Below the pieces are notes generated by a model, which worked only from the letters and a program-made list of their open reading frames with translations, did not search any database and had not been told where the DNA came from. The position numbers were made by a program, and so were the translations under genes. DNA of 64,000 nt from DYFX01 sp964400625. Its GTDB lineage: Bacteria; Patescibacteriota; Patescibacteriia; SG8-24; DYFX01. The stretch lies in assembly GCA_964400625.1 (NCBI GenBank), contig CAYNUS010000002.1:109013-173012 (forward strand), in the 5' to 3' direction. This document shows positions 54,617 to 63,352 of this stretch, one piece after another. The number at the start of each line of letters is the position of its first letter. Positions within the stretch are counted from its first letter, which is position 1.

Positions 54617-56646
54617 CATCTCTTCGCTTCCAGCCGCTTCCGCAGTTCCTCGTTCTCGCGCTTCAGCTCCATCATCTTGATCTCGCGGCCGGTCGTGACC
54701 TTCACGAACTGCTCGAGCTCCTGGTTGCGGCGCTTCAGGTCTTCCGCGGCGCGGACCTCCTCGGTCACGTCATGGAAGACGCCGGTCACGAGCGTCCTGC
54801 CGCCGACCCGCGCCATCGAGGCGCTGATCTTGACAGGCACGAACGACCCGTCCTTGCGGGCGGCGTACATCTGCTCGGGCACGACCTTGCCGGTGGTGAT
54901 GTACTTCCGGAAGTACTCGGCGTAGCGCTCGCCCATGCCGGGCGGATGCAGTTCCGTCTGCAGCATGCCGATGATCTCCTCGCGGGGGCGTCCGAGCAGC
55001 GCTTCGGCCTTCTTGTTGCAGTTCACGACCCTGTTCGTCTCGGCATCCGCGACGAAGATCGCGTCGTCGGCCAACTCGAAGAGCATGCGGTACTTCTCCT
55101 CCGACTCGCGGACCGCCTGATCCATGCGCTTGCGCGCGGTCAGGTCGATCATCGAGCCGACGACGCGGACGGCTTCGCCGTCGGCGTTCCGGATGATGTA
55201 GCCGCGATCGAGCACGTCGACGTGGCTGCCGTCGGGCTTGCGGAAGCGGTATTCCCCCATCCAGAAGCTCGCGTCGCCGTCGAACGCGGCCGCCAGGCTT
55301 TCGAGCACCTTCTTGCGGTCGTCGGGATGGATCTGCTCCTCCCACCAGGCGATGTCCTCGGCCGGGCCCTTGGGATCGTGGCCGATCATCGATTTCAGGT
55401 TGTCGTTCCACCACAAGCGCCGCCCGGGGATGTCCCAGTCGTAGATGACGTCGTTGGTGGCCTTCGTGATCATCTCGAAGCGCTCTTCCGAAGCGCGCAA
55501 TTCGGTCTCGCGGGCCTTGCGGCGGGTGATGTCGTGGACGTACGTCACCGCGGCGATGCGGCCGCCCAGCATGATGGGGGCGGTGATGACCTCGACGTCC
55601 ACGACGCTTCCGTCGATCCGCAGGAACTTCTCCTCGATCATGGGCGCGTTGCGTCCCTCGGCCACCTCGTCCTCGACGCGATGCCGGACGACCTCGCGGA
55701 AGTCGGGGTGGACGATCTTGTAGATCTCGCCGCCGATCACGGACGCGGCCGACGCGGCGCCGACGATCTCCGCGAACGTCTTGTTCACGTAGATGAACTT
55801 CGCGTCCTGGTGGATGGCGACGCCGAGCGGGGACGTCTCGATGAGCGTCCGGTAGCGGTCCTCGCTTTCCGTCCGCTCTTCCTCGATGCGCTTGCGTTCG
55901 GTGATGTCCTGGGCCATGCCGACCATCTGCCGAGCCTTGCCGTCGGCGCCGAAGAGCACCTCGGCCTCCTGGTGGACCCAGCGGATCTCGCCGTCCGGAC
56001 GGACGATGCGATGCTCGACGTTGTACTCCGCGTCCCCGGCGAGCGCGGCGAGGCTCGCGGCGCGGATGCGGGCGGCGTCCTCGGGATGGACCAGCTTGAA
56101 GAACGTCTCGACGCGTCCATCGAACTCCCGCTCCGACAGGCCGAAGATCCGATAGGCGCCTTCGCTCCAGACGAGTTTCCCTTCCTGCGAGGGATCCGAA
56201 TACCAGATGCCGAACCGCGCCGCCTTCTCGGCGAGCGCGAGCACGCGGCCGGTCTCCTCCTGCTTCCGCACGAGGCGCTCCCGGTCGGTCACGTCGGTGG
56301 CGATGGAGATGACGGCGGCCACCTTATCGTTCTTGTCGCGGACGGGGCTCATCCACGTGTCGACCCAGCGCCCGCGGACCTCGAGGACCTCGTTCACCGT
56401 CTCGCCGGCGAAGACGCGCTTCATGAGTTCCGGGATGCGCTTCTCTTCGGCGAAGGCCTCGGCCGCCTTCTCGCCCACGACGGCCGCCATACCGACCCCG
56501 AGCAGTTCGAGGCCCTTACCGGCCACGAAGAGCAGGTGGCCGCTCGCGTCGGTGACCGAAATCGAGACCGGCGCGTTCTTGATGACGGCCTGCAGGGCCT
56601 GTTCGGGCGTCAGGATCGGCGTCGGATTTTTTGGGCCGTTGGCCAT
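54616..56646 (-). CDS. Multi-PAS sensor protein without an output domain
   Basis: A 676-residue soluble protein made of about five PAS/PAC units, marked by repeated ends such as ATDVTDRERLV, AQDITERKRIEEE, VHDITRRKARETE, MIDLTARKRMDQA and FHDVTEEVRAAED. It finishes with a short coiled coil (LKRENEELRKRLEAKR). There is no histidine kinase, GGDEF, EAL or helix-turn-helix part, so the output partner must be separate. The start at 56646 follows a TATACT box by nine bases. It is divergent from the KefB-type antiporter. Confidence 0.85.
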   Translation of the reverse strand: MANGPKNPTPILTPEQALQAVIKNAPVSISVTDASGHLLFVAGKGLELLGVGMAAVVGEKAAEAFAEEKRIPELMKRVFAGETVNEVLEVRGRWVDTWMSPVRDKNDKVAAVISIATDVTDRERLVRKQEETGRVLALAEKAARFGIWYSDPSQEGKLVWSEGAYRIFGLSEREFDGRVETFFKLVHPEDAARIRAASLAALAGDAEYNVEHRIVRPDGEIRWVHQEAEVLFGADGKARQMVGMAQDITERKRIEEERTESEDRYRTLIETSPLGVAIHQDAKFIYVNKTFAEIVGAASAASVIGGEIYKIVHPDFREVVRHRVEDEVAEGRNAPMIEEKFLRIDGSVVDVEVITAPIMLGGRIAAVTYVHDITRRKARETELRASEERFEMITKATNDVIYDWDIPGRRLWWNDNLKSMIGHDPKGPAEDIAWWEEQIHPDDRKKVLESLAAAFDGDASFWMGEYRFRKPDGSHVDVLDRGYIIRNADGEAVRVVGSMIDLTARKRMDQAVRESEEKYRMLFELADDAIFVADAETNRVVNCNKKAEALLGRPREEIIGMLQTELHPPGMGERYAEYFRKYITTGKVVPEQMYAARKDGSFVPVKISASMARVGGRTLVTGVFHDVTEEVRAAEDLKRRNQELEQFVKVTTGREIKMMELKRENEELRKRLEAKR

Positions 56647-56697
56647 ACCACCCTCAGTATATCGGAAAGGCCGGCGCGTGTCTGGTATACTTGGCGC

Positions 56698-58395
56698 ATG
56701 AGCCACGTCTTCCTCGAACTCACCTTGGTGCTCGCCCTCGCGACGGGGTTCGGCATGCTCGCGCGCTGGCTGAAGCAGCCGACCATCCTGGGCTACATCG
56801 CCACGGGCCTCATCGTGGGGCCGCTCGGGCTCCTGAAGCTCAACAGCCCCGAGTCGCTCGACGCGATGGCGGAGCTCGGCATCACCTTCCTGCTCTTCCT
56901 GGTCGGCATGGAGATGCGCTTCAAGGACCTGAAGCACGTGGGCAAGGCCGCGCTCTTCACCGGCATCGGGCAGATCGTCTTCACCTCCGTCGTCGGTTAC
57001 GCGCTCGCGCGCCTCCTCGGCTACGGCGGCCTGACCGCCTTCTACATCGCCGTCGCGCTCACCTTCTCGAGCACCATCATCGTCGTGAAGCTCCTCTCAG
57101 AGAAGCGCGAGCTCGAGAGCCTGCACGGCAAGATCGTCATCGGCTTCCTGCTCGTGCAGGATTTCGTCGCCTTGCTGTTCCTCATCCTGCTCACGAGCCT
57201 GACCGCGGCGGGCGACGTCACGCTCGCGACGCTCCCCTACGGCGCGATCGGCCTCGCCTTCCTCAAGGGCGCCGCGCTCCTGGGCGTCTCGCTCGCCGTC
57301 GGCCGCTGGATCATGCCGCCGCTCCTGCGCTCGGTCGGCCGCTCGCAGGAGGTGCTGTTCCTCGTCTCGATGGCCTGGGGCATGGGCATGGCGGCGATCG
57401 CGGCGCTCCCCCAGGTCGGCCTGACGATCGAGATCGGCGCCTTCCTCGCCGGCATCGCGCTGGCCGGCAGCATCGAGCGCCATCAGATCTCGAGCCGGGT
57501 CAAATCGCTGCGCGATTTCTTCATCGTCGTCTTCTTCATCGTGCTCGGCTCGAAGATGGTGCTCTCCTCCGCGGCCGCGGTCACGACGCCGGCGCTCGTG
57601 CTCTCCCTCTTCGTCCTCATCGGGAACCCGATCATCGTGCTCGTCATCATGGGCGCGATGGGCTTCCGCTCGCGCACGTCCTTCATGGCCAGCGTGACGG
57701 TCGCGCAGATCTCCGAGTTCAGCCTCATCCTGATGGCGCTCGGCGCGCGGCTCGGGCACGTGTCGCCCGACGCCGTCTCGCTCGTGACGGTCGTGGGCAT
57801 CGTCACGATCGCCGTCTCGTCCTACCTCATCATCTACAGCGAGACGATCTTCGGCTGGCTGAAGGGTCCGCTCAAGATCTTCGAGTTCCGCGCCAAGGCG
57901 CGGATGGCCCCGACGGCGCCCGAGCGGCGCGACCACGTGGTGCTCGTCGGCTGCCATCGCATGGGCCATAACATCCTCGCCTCGCTCGAGGAGATGCATA
58001 AGGAGTTCACGGTCGTGGACTTCAACCCCGACGTGGTCGAGCGGCTCGGCAAGCGCGGCATCCATGCCGTCTACGGCGACATCTCGGACCCGGAGATCGC
58101 GGAGCTCGCCGGCCTCGAGCGCGCGCGCCTCGTGATCTCGACGGTCCCGGGCTTCGAAGACTCGCGCGCCATCCTGGAGTTCGCCCGCAAGCGCAATCCG
58201 CAGGCGCGCATCATCCTGACGGCCGAGAACGAGTACGAGTCGCTCGATCTCTACGAGGCCGGCGCCGACTACGTCCTCCTGCCGCACTTCATCGGCGGCC
58301 TCCAGCTGGCCCGCATCCTCGAGGGCGACCGCTCGCTCGCCTCGCTCGGCAAGCTCCGCGAGCAGGATCTCGCCATCATCACCGGACACCCCTGA
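56698..58395 (+). CDS. KefB-type monovalent cation:proton antiporter with RCK domain
   Basis: A 565-residue CPA2-family protein. The N-terminal part has about twelve membrane segments with the motif GLIVGPLG, LFLVGMEM and the helix IEIGAFLAGIALAGS. The C-terminal TrkA-N (RCK) domain starts HVVLVGCHRMGHNILASL and contains VVDFNPDVVERL and VYGDISDPE. It exchanges K+ or Na+ for H+ under nucleotide control. The second glycine of the usual GxGxxG is replaced by His. TATACT ends six bases before the ATG, so it is predicted leaderless. Confidence 0.9.
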   Translation: MSHVFLELTLVLALATGFGMLARWLKQPTILGYIATGLIVGPLGLLKLNSPESLDAMAELGITFLLFLVGMEMRFKDLKHVGKAALFTGIGQIVFTSVVGYALARLLGYGGLTAFYIAVALTFSSTIIVVKLLSEKRELESLHGKIVIGFLLVQDFVALLFLILLTSLTAAGDVTLATLPYGAIGLAFLKGAALLGVSLAVGRWIMPPLLRSVGRSQEVLFLVSMAWGMGMAAIAALPQVGLTIEIGAFLAGIALAGSIERHQISSRVKSLRDFFIVVFFIVLGSKMVLSSAAAVTTPALVLSLFVLIGNPIIVLVIMGAMGFRSRTSFMASVTVAQISEFSLILMALGARLGHVSPDAVSLVTVVGIVTIAVSSYLIIYSETIFGWLKGPLKIFEFRAKARMAPTAPERRDHVVLVGCHRMGHNILASLEEMHKEFTVVDFNPDVVERLGKRGIHAVYGDISDPEIAELAGLERARLVISTVPGFEDSRAILEFARKRNPQARIILTAENEYESLDLYEAGADYVLLPHFIGGLQLARILEGDRSLASLGKLREQDLAIITGHP

Positions 58396-58403
58396 CGCCT
58401 CCG

Positions 58404-58432
58404 TTGACACGGGGGCGTTTCGCGCCTATGGT
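58404..58432 (+). promoter_or_regulatory. Promoter of the NRDE gene
   Basis: TTGACA and TATGGT with a 17-base spacer. Confidence 0.7.
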
Positions 58433-58451
58433 CCTCGCTGAGGAGGACCTC

Positions 58452-59258
58452 ATGTGCACCTTGATCGTCGCCGCCGGACTCTTCCCGCGGCATCCCCTCG
58501 TCATCGCGGCCAACCGCGACGAGCTGCTCGACCGCCCCTCCCTGCCGCCCGGCGTCATGGACGGCGAACCGCGCCTCCTGGCGCCGGTCGACGTCCAGCG
58601 CGGCGGCACCTGGATCGGCGTGAACGCCCGCGGCGTCTTCGCCGCCGTCACGAACCGCAACGACGTCGTCTCCGTCGGCGGCAAGGACTCGCGCGGCGAG
58701 CTGGCGCTCATGGCGCTCGAAGCGGCGGAAGCCGAAGACGCGGCCTCGCGCGTCGCGCGGCTCGACATGCGCCGCTACAACGGCTTCCATCTCGTGCTGG
58801 CCGACGCCAAACGCGTCTTCCTCGCCTACGGCGACGGCGAACGCTCCTCGGAGAGCCGCGCGCGCATCGAGGAGCTCGGGCGCGGCATGCACGTCGTCTC
58901 GAACCTGGGCGCCGGTCCTTCGCATGCGCCGCGCGCGGAAGAGGTCGAGCGCGTCTGGATCGGACGTGGCCTCGCGCGCCACAAGCCCCACCGCGCCACC
59001 TGGGACGCCCTGCTCACGCTCCACGATCCGTCGCCGCGCCACGGCGCCGAGTGGATGAAGCGCATGGCCTCGACCTGCATCCACCGCCCCGCCGAGGAGA
59101 ACTACGGCACGAAGTCCTCGGCCTTCATCCTCTACGACGACGCCTGGGGCGCGTACGGCGCCGCCTGGCGCTGGTGGCACCGCGAACGCCCGGCCGACGG
59201 CCACGCCTGCGCGGCCCGCTGGGAGCCGGAGCGATGCCTGCCGATCGCCGCCGAATGA
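58452..59258 (+). CDS. NRDE-family (TANGO2-like) protein
   Basis: A 268-residue protein starting MCTLIVA with the namesake NRDE motif at 21-24, GGTWIGVNARGVFAAVTNR and later HVVSNLG. Cys2 sits where N-terminal nucleophile hydrolases have their catalytic residue once Met is removed. The family's substrate is not known to me. The ATG at 58452 follows GAGGAGG; it is a single-gene unit. Confidence 0.88.
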   Translation: MCTLIVAAGLFPRHPLVIAANRDELLDRPSLPPGVMDGEPRLLAPVDVQRGGTWIGVNARGVFAAVTNRNDVVSVGGKDSRGELALMALEAAEAEDAASRVARLDMRRYNGFHLVLADAKRVFLAYGDGERSSESRARIEELGRGMHVVSNLGAGPSHAPRAEEVERVWIGRGLARHKPHRATWDALLTLHDPSPRHGAEWMKRMASTCIHRPAEENYGTKSSAFILYDDAWGAYGAAWRWWHRERPADGHACAARWEPERCLPIAAE

Positions 59259-59292
59259 AAAACCCCCGACATCCGTCGGGGGCGTTTTTTTT
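59258..59292. terminator. Bidirectional terminator
   Basis: CCCCCGAC and GTCGGGGG arms with eight T on the plus side and TTTTTC on the minus side, between convergent genes. Confidence 0.85.
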
Positions 59293-60697
59293 ACGGGCAC
59301 CAGTCCCCGTCGGGACACGGCTTCCGTTTCGGCTTCTTGCGTTTGCGCTTGGGCTTCCGTTCCGGTTCCGGTTCGCGGAATTTCGGATCGGAGAGCTTCT
59401 TGGCGGCGTACCATTTCTCGCGCTCTTCCTCGTACATCTCCTGCGTCACGAGGCCGGGCTTGTCCTTCACGGGGCCGTAGCGGATGACGAAGTAGCGTCC
59501 GGCCCGGAAGTCGCCGGCGGCCATGGCGGCGCGGAAGGCCAAGAGGACGCCTTCGCGGCGGAGGCCTTCGCTCACGCCGTAGTCCGCGGCTTCGGCGGCG
59601 TCCTCCCATTTGCCGAGCTCGAGGAGCTTGTCGAAAGCCTTGCGCTGCCACTCGAGCGTCCGCGAGAAGTTCGCCACGAACCGGTAGCGGCCCCGCTCGA
59701 ACGCGTAGGCCATGAACGGGTCGTGGAAGCCGGAATGCATCGCGAGGACCTTCACGAGATCGATCTCCCGCTTGGCCCGCATGGCTTCCTGGTACAGGAA
59801 GGTCCGGCCGTCGTCGCCCAGCGCGCCGTGCGGCAGGAGCTCCAGCGCGAGGTTGTACTTCGCGCCGCGCACGGCGGCGAAGAAGTACGCCTGCGCGTCG
59901 TCCTTCGACAGCTTCCACGCGCGCGAGTCGATCGTCTCGCTTTCGCAGCGCGCCTCCTGCACGATCTTCACGGCCTCCTCGACCGGGACCTTGAAGGCCC
60001 CGAGCGCGACGATGCCGTCCGTGCAGTCTCCGGAGGAAAAGAAGCTCCAGAGGAACTGCGACGTGCGGACCGGATCCCACGAGGAGGTCGCGCCGTGCCG
60101 GATGGCGTAGGCGTCCTTGCCGTCGAGGCGCGCCCTGTCGATGATCGACATGCGGCGCTCCGACTCGACCGGACAGCCCTCGTCGAGCAGAGGATAGAGC
60201 GCGTCGTCCTCGCCCGAGACCGCCCCGAGCATGACGGCGCGTTCGACGGTCATCTTGGCCTCAGACGGGACGTACCGGCAGCTGATGCGCATCTCATGCC
60301 GGAGCTCCCAGATGGCGGCGTAGAGCCGCACGCGGGAACCGTCCTTGTCCCTGCCTTCGAGATACGCGGCGATCGCCTTCGAGGCGTCCTTGCGCTGGGC
60401 CTCGAGCGCCAGCCCGATCGCGCGCTTCCCGAAACGGAAGCGGAAGGCGATCTCGGCGGCGGGCGGATAGATCGTCCCGCGCATGAAGCTCCAGTAGGCG
60501 CGATCGGCCGGGCCGATCCAGTCCTCGCGTCGCAGGCCTTTCGCTTCCGCGAAGGCCTCGGCGTCGCCGATCGTGTCGGCGTCGTTGACCAGGAGCTCGA
60601 ACGCGCGGATGTCCGCGGCGCTCGCTCCGTTCCGTACCGGCCCCTGCGCATGCAGGCAGCCGGCCATGAGACAGGCGGCGGCCAGGAGCGCGCGCAT
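59291..60697 (-). CDS. Large lipoprotein, helical-repeat-like, unknown function
   Basis: A 468-residue lipoprotein (lipobox MAGC, Cys14). The mature part is alpha-helical with repeated hairpin-like segments, possibly a solenoid, and several cysteines. It ends in a Lys/Arg-rich tail (ERKPKRKRKKPKRKP) before CPDGDWCP. I do not recognise the family. The ATG at 60697 follows GGAGGAACCC. The tail could bind anionic surface polymers, which is inference. Confidence 0.7.
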   Translation of the reverse strand: MRALLAAACLMAGCLHAQGPVRNGASAADIRAFELLVNDADTIGDAEAFAEAKGLRREDWIGPADRAYWSFMRGTIYPPAAEIAFRFRFGKRAIGLALEAQRKDASKAIAAYLEGRDKDGSRVRLYAAIWELRHEMRISCRYVPSEAKMTVERAVMLGAVSGEDDALYPLLDEGCPVESERRMSIIDRARLDGKDAYAIRHGATSSWDPVRTSQFLWSFFSSGDCTDGIVALGAFKVPVEEAVKIVQEARCESETIDSRAWKLSKDDAQAYFFAAVRGAKYNLALELLPHGALGDDGRTFLYQEAMRAKREIDLVKVLAMHSGFHDPFMAYAFERGRYRFVANFSRTLEWQRKAFDKLLELGKWEDAAEAADYGVSEGLRREGVLLAFRAAMAAGDFRAGRYFVIRYGPVKDKPGLVTQEMYEEEREKWYAAKKLSDPKFREPEPERKPKRKRKKPKRKPCPDGDWCP

Positions 60698-60711
60698 GGG
60701 TTCCTCCGATG

Positions 60712-60750
60712 AAAAAGACCTCGGAGCCAACGTAGCTCACCCGAGGTCTT
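60712..60750 (-). terminator. Terminator of the GT2 gene
   Basis: AGACCTCGG and CCGAGGTCT arms with an inner GAGC / GGCTC stem, followed by TTTTTC on the minus strand. Confidence 0.75.
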
Positions 60751-61447
60751 TCCGCAACGACGCGAGTTTTTTCAGGAAGTCGACGCCGTTGGCGAGGAGC
60801 CGCACCTTGCTCGATCGGCCCGGGACGTCCGCGTCCGTCCAGCGCACGGCGATCTCCTCGATGCGGCGGCCGCCGCGGTCGAGGCGCGCGAGGAACTCCG
60901 TGTCGAAGAAGAAGCCGTCGTCCTTCACCTGCGGCAGGACCTCGTCGCGGACGCTCCGCGAGAAGGCCTTGCAGCCGCACTGCAGGTCGCGGACGCCGAG
61001 CCCGAGGGCCGCGCGCGCGGCGACGGCGTAGGCGGCGGTCGCGAGGCGCCGCACGAGCGGACGTTCGACGACGGACGCTTCGAGGCGGCGCGAGCCGACG
61101 GCGGCGTCGGCGCCGGCGATCACCGCGTCGACGAGCGCCTCGGCCGAGGCGAAATCCGCGGAGAGGTCGGCGTCCATCATGAGATAGACGTCGGCCTCGA
61201 CGGCGGACGCGCCGCGCTTCACGGCGCCGCCCTTGCCCGGCGCGGGCGAGACGACGGCCAGCGTGTCCGGCAGGAGCTTCTCCATGAGGCGCGCGACCCA
61301 GGCCGTGCTGTCCGTCGATCCGTTCTCCGAGATGACGAGCGTAAAGCCGTCGCCATAGGCCTCCCTCCCCCACCACGAAACCCGCTTCGCGTTCCGTTCG
61401 AGGATCGCGGCTTCGTCATGGGCGGGGATGATGACGGCCACGCGCAT
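60737..61447 (-). CDS. Glycosyltransferase family 2 (dolichyl-phosphate type)
   Basis: A 236-residue GT-A enzyme: VAVIIPAHDEAAILERN, VISENGSTDST, GKGGAVKRG and the metal-binding DADLS motif. This set matches polyprenyl-phosphate hexose synthases. It lacks the C-terminal membrane helices of some members. It starts four bases after the stop of the FAD oxidoreductase gene, so the two are co-transcribed. Confidence 0.9.
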   Translation of the reverse strand: MRVAVIIPAHDEAAILERNAKRVSWWGREAYGDGFTLVISENGSTDSTAWVARLMEKLLPDTLAVVSPAPGKGGAVKRGASAVEADVYLMMDADLSADFASAEALVDAVIAGADAAVGSRRLEASVVERPLVRRLATAAYAVAARAALGLGVRDLQCGCKAFSRSVRDEVLPQVKDDGFFFDTEFLARLDRGGRRIEEIAVRWTDADVPGRSSKVRLLANGVDFLKKLASLRKDLG

Positions 61448-61451
61448 GGGT

Positions 61452-62600
61452 TCAGGCGAACTTCGCGGAGGCTTCGGCGCGCCGTTCGGGAGCGTTCAGG
61501 AGGATGGCGCCGATGACGCGTCCGTCCAGCAGGCGGTATTCGACGATCTTCCTGCCGGCCTCGATGACCTCGACTTCGGAGGACGCGTCGGGGATGTTGC
61601 GGCACTCGCCGAGGAAGATGAGGTTCGCGCCGGGGACGACGCTCGTCGTGTACTGCGTGAGCTGGAGATACGGCGCGTCCTCGCCGAGCAGCGCCTTGCC
61701 GACGTGCCGGCCCTGCGCCATCGCGTTCGTCCAGTTGCCGACGGCGTGGCGGAGGCCGCCGAGCTTGGCGTCCTCGAACTCGGCGCAGTCTCCCGCGATC
61801 CAGACGCCGTCGTGTTTCGCCTTCAGGGAAGCGTCGGCCGAGAGTCCGTGCGCGCCGCGCAGGTCGCCGAACGGTTCCATCGGGACCTCGACGCCGATGC
61901 CGAGCGCCGCGAGGTCGCAGGCGACGTCCGTGCCGTCCGAGAGGCGGATGCCTTCGCCCGTGCGCTCTACGGCCTTGGCATGGTTGCGGACCTCGACGCC
62001 CGCGGCTTCGAGCGCGGACTGTACGGCGGAGGCGATCTCCTCGCCGAAGACCGACGTCCAGAAGCGCGGGCCGCGGTTCAGGACCGTCGCCTTGGCGCCC
62101 TTGGCGATCGCGATGGCCGCGAACTCGAGCCCGATGAAGCCGGATCCGACGATGGCGAGGCGCGACTCCGGCCGGACGGCCTCGGCGATCGCCGCGGCGT
62201 CCTCGTACGTCTGCAGGCGCAGCGCGGGATGCGCATCGGCGCCCGGAACGTCCCAGGCCCTCGGCTTGCCGCCGACGGCGATCACGAGCTTGCGGTACGC
62301 GATCTCCGTCCCGTCCGTGAGCGTCGCTGCACGGCGTCCGTAATCGACGCGCGCCGCGCTCCGCCCGAAGAGCGTCTCGATGGCCTTCTCGGGATAGAAC
62401 TCGGGTTTCTTCAGGAAGACCTTGTCGGGCGAGATCTTGCCTTTCACCGCGTGCGGCAGGAGCACGCGCGAATACAAAGGATGCGCCTCGTCGGAGACGA
62501 TGACGACGTCCCCCGCGCCTCCGCCGGCGCGATACGTCTCGGCCGCGGTCGTGCCGGCCACGCCGCCGCCGACGATCAGGATCTCGACTTCTCTCTTCAT
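61452..62600 (-). CDS. FAD/NAD(P)-dependent pyridine nucleotide-disulfide oxidoreductase
   Basis: A 382-residue flavoprotein with the FAD-binding EILIVGGGVAGTTAAET, a second Rossmann motif RLAIVGSGFIGLEFAAIA for NAD(P)H, and the FAD-contact motif GVWIAGDCAEF. It lacks a redox-active CxxxxC pair, as in ferredoxin- or rubredoxin-reductase relatives. The ferredoxin gene 88 bases upstream on the same strand is a plausible electron partner. Confidence 0.9.
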   Translation of the reverse strand: MKREVEILIVGGGVAGTTAAETYRAGGGAGDVVIVSDEAHPLYSRVLLPHAVKGKISPDKVFLKKPEFYPEKAIETLFGRSAARVDYGRRAATLTDGTEIAYRKLVIAVGGKPRAWDVPGADAHPALRLQTYEDAAAIAEAVRPESRLAIVGSGFIGLEFAAIAIAKGAKATVLNRGPRFWTSVFGEEIASAVQSALEAAGVEVRNHAKAVERTGEGIRLSDGTDVACDLAALGIGVEVPMEPFGDLRGAHGLSADASLKAKHDGVWIAGDCAEFEDAKLGGLRHAVGNWTNAMAQGRHVGKALLGEDAPYLQLTQYTTSVVPGANLIFLGECRNIPDASSEVEVIEAGRKIVEYRLLDGRVIGAILLNAPERRAEASAKFA

Positions 62601-62682
62601 GTCATTCTGAGTGAGCTGAGCGAACGAAGAATCCCTTGCGACGCATGAAGGGCAAGGGATCCTTCGCTGCGCTCAGGATGAC
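62601..62682. repeat. Interspersed palindromic repeat ('HPERSEG'-type)
   Basis: About 82 bases with imperfect inverted ends (GTCATTCTGAG and CTCAGGATGAC) and inner CGAAGAATCCCTTG / CAAGGGATCCTTCG. On the minus strand it would encode the HPERSEGS and ILRSLSSLRMT peptides often mis-annotated as protein. Only one copy lies in the window. Confidence 0.75.
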
Positions 62683-62688
62683 GGAGCG

Positions 62689-62952
62689 TCACGGATACAC
62701 CTGTTTCCCCTCCTCGTCGTACAGGAAAATGGCTTTGGTGGGGCAGGACTCGGCGGCCATCACGATCGTCTCCGCGTCGTGGCCCTCGATGTCGACCAGG
62801 TAGGCCTTGTTCTCCTCGTCCATCTGGAAGGTGTTCGGAGCGATCACGACGCACGAAGCCGCCCCGATGCAGAGGTCGCGGTCGACGACGATCTTCGTGA
62901 TCTTGAGGGGCTTCCCCGGCTCGTCGGCCGGGGCGCGCTTCGCTTCTTCCAT
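62689..62952 (-). CDS. Ferredoxin with a three-cysteine cluster motif
   Basis: An 87-residue single-cluster ferredoxin. The cluster motif is CIGAASC, where the middle cysteine of CxxCxxC is Ala, plus a distal CPTKAIF. This fits a [3Fe-4S] or incompletely ligated [4Fe-4S] cluster. The promoter is TTGAAA / TATGAT, with the -10 ending nine bases before the ATG. It probably supplies electrons to or from the downstream oxidoreductase. Confidence 0.88.
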   Translation of the reverse strand: MEEAKRAPADEPGKPLKITKIVVDRDLCIGAASCVVIAPNTFQMDEENKAYLVDIEGHDAETIVMAAESCPTKAIFLYDEEGKQVYP

Positions 62953-62961
62953 ATCGCGGTC

Positions 62962-62990
62962 ATCATAAGGAAACGGCCCGATTTTTTCAA
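62962..62990 (-). promoter_or_regulatory. Promoter of the ferredoxin gene
   Basis: TTGAAA and TATGAT with a 17-base spacer on the minus strand. Confidence 0.7.
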
Positions 62991-63010
62991 GGGAAAAGAA
63001 AAACGCCCGG

Positions 63011-63265
63011 CTAGCGGACGGTACAGACGAAGCCGAGGATGAAGATGGCGAACAGGCCGATGGTGACGATGACGATGGCCGCCAGCTTGATGAGCTGCAG
63101 GCAGAAGTACGCGATAGGCGGAAGGAAATCCGCGACGGCGATCAAGGCGCGCCTGGCCGGTCCGGAGCGCGATGCGTCCGAGACGACCGTCGCGATCGGT
63201 ATGGGCTGCCGCGCCGGCCCTCCCGGCCGTCCGTCCTCGATCTCGTGCCGGGAATCATCCTGCAT
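63011..63265 (-). CDS. Small membrane protein
   Basis: An 84-residue protein with a hydrophilic N-terminal third and two hydrophobic segments (LIAVADFLPPIAYFCLQ and LAAIVIVTIGLFAIFILGFV). No family recognised. The ATG at 63265 follows GAGGAGG; an in-frame ATG five codons upstream precedes that site. It has its own promoter. Confidence 0.65.
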   Translation of the reverse strand: MQDDSRHEIEDGRPGGPARQPIPIATVVSDASRSGPARRALIAVADFLPPIAYFCLQLIKLAAIVIVTIGLFAIFILGFVCTVR

Positions 63266-63282
63266 GCGACCTCCTCGCAAGG

Positions 63283-63311
63283 AATCTAGACGGAAAAGAG
63301 CCTCATGTCAA
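63283..63311 (-). promoter_or_regulatory. Promoter of the 84-residue membrane protein gene
   Basis: TTGACA and TAGATT with a 17-base spacer on the minus strand. It has the same -10 as the two tRNA leader promoters, but no leader element follows. Confidence 0.65.
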
Positions 63312-63337
63312 GCCACGTCGCTCGCGAGCGACGTGGC
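63312..63337. terminator. Perfect 26-base palindrome after the permease gene
   Basis: GCCACGTCGCTCG and its exact complement touch without a loop. It lies between the stop of the permease gene and the promoter of the next gene. No T tract follows on the minus strand, so termination is only a possibility. Confidence 0.45.
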
Positions 63338-63352
63338 GGGGTTCTTTCCTTC

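Noticed and set aside
54772..58395. Plus-strand frame of about 1200 codons running into the KefB-type gene
   Set aside because: Only the part from 56698 is homologous to antiporters; the rest is antisense to the PAS protein.
62597..62854. Small open frame with HPERSEGS-like peptide
   Set aside because: It is the known translation artefact of an interspersed palindromic repeat and overlaps the ferredoxin gene.
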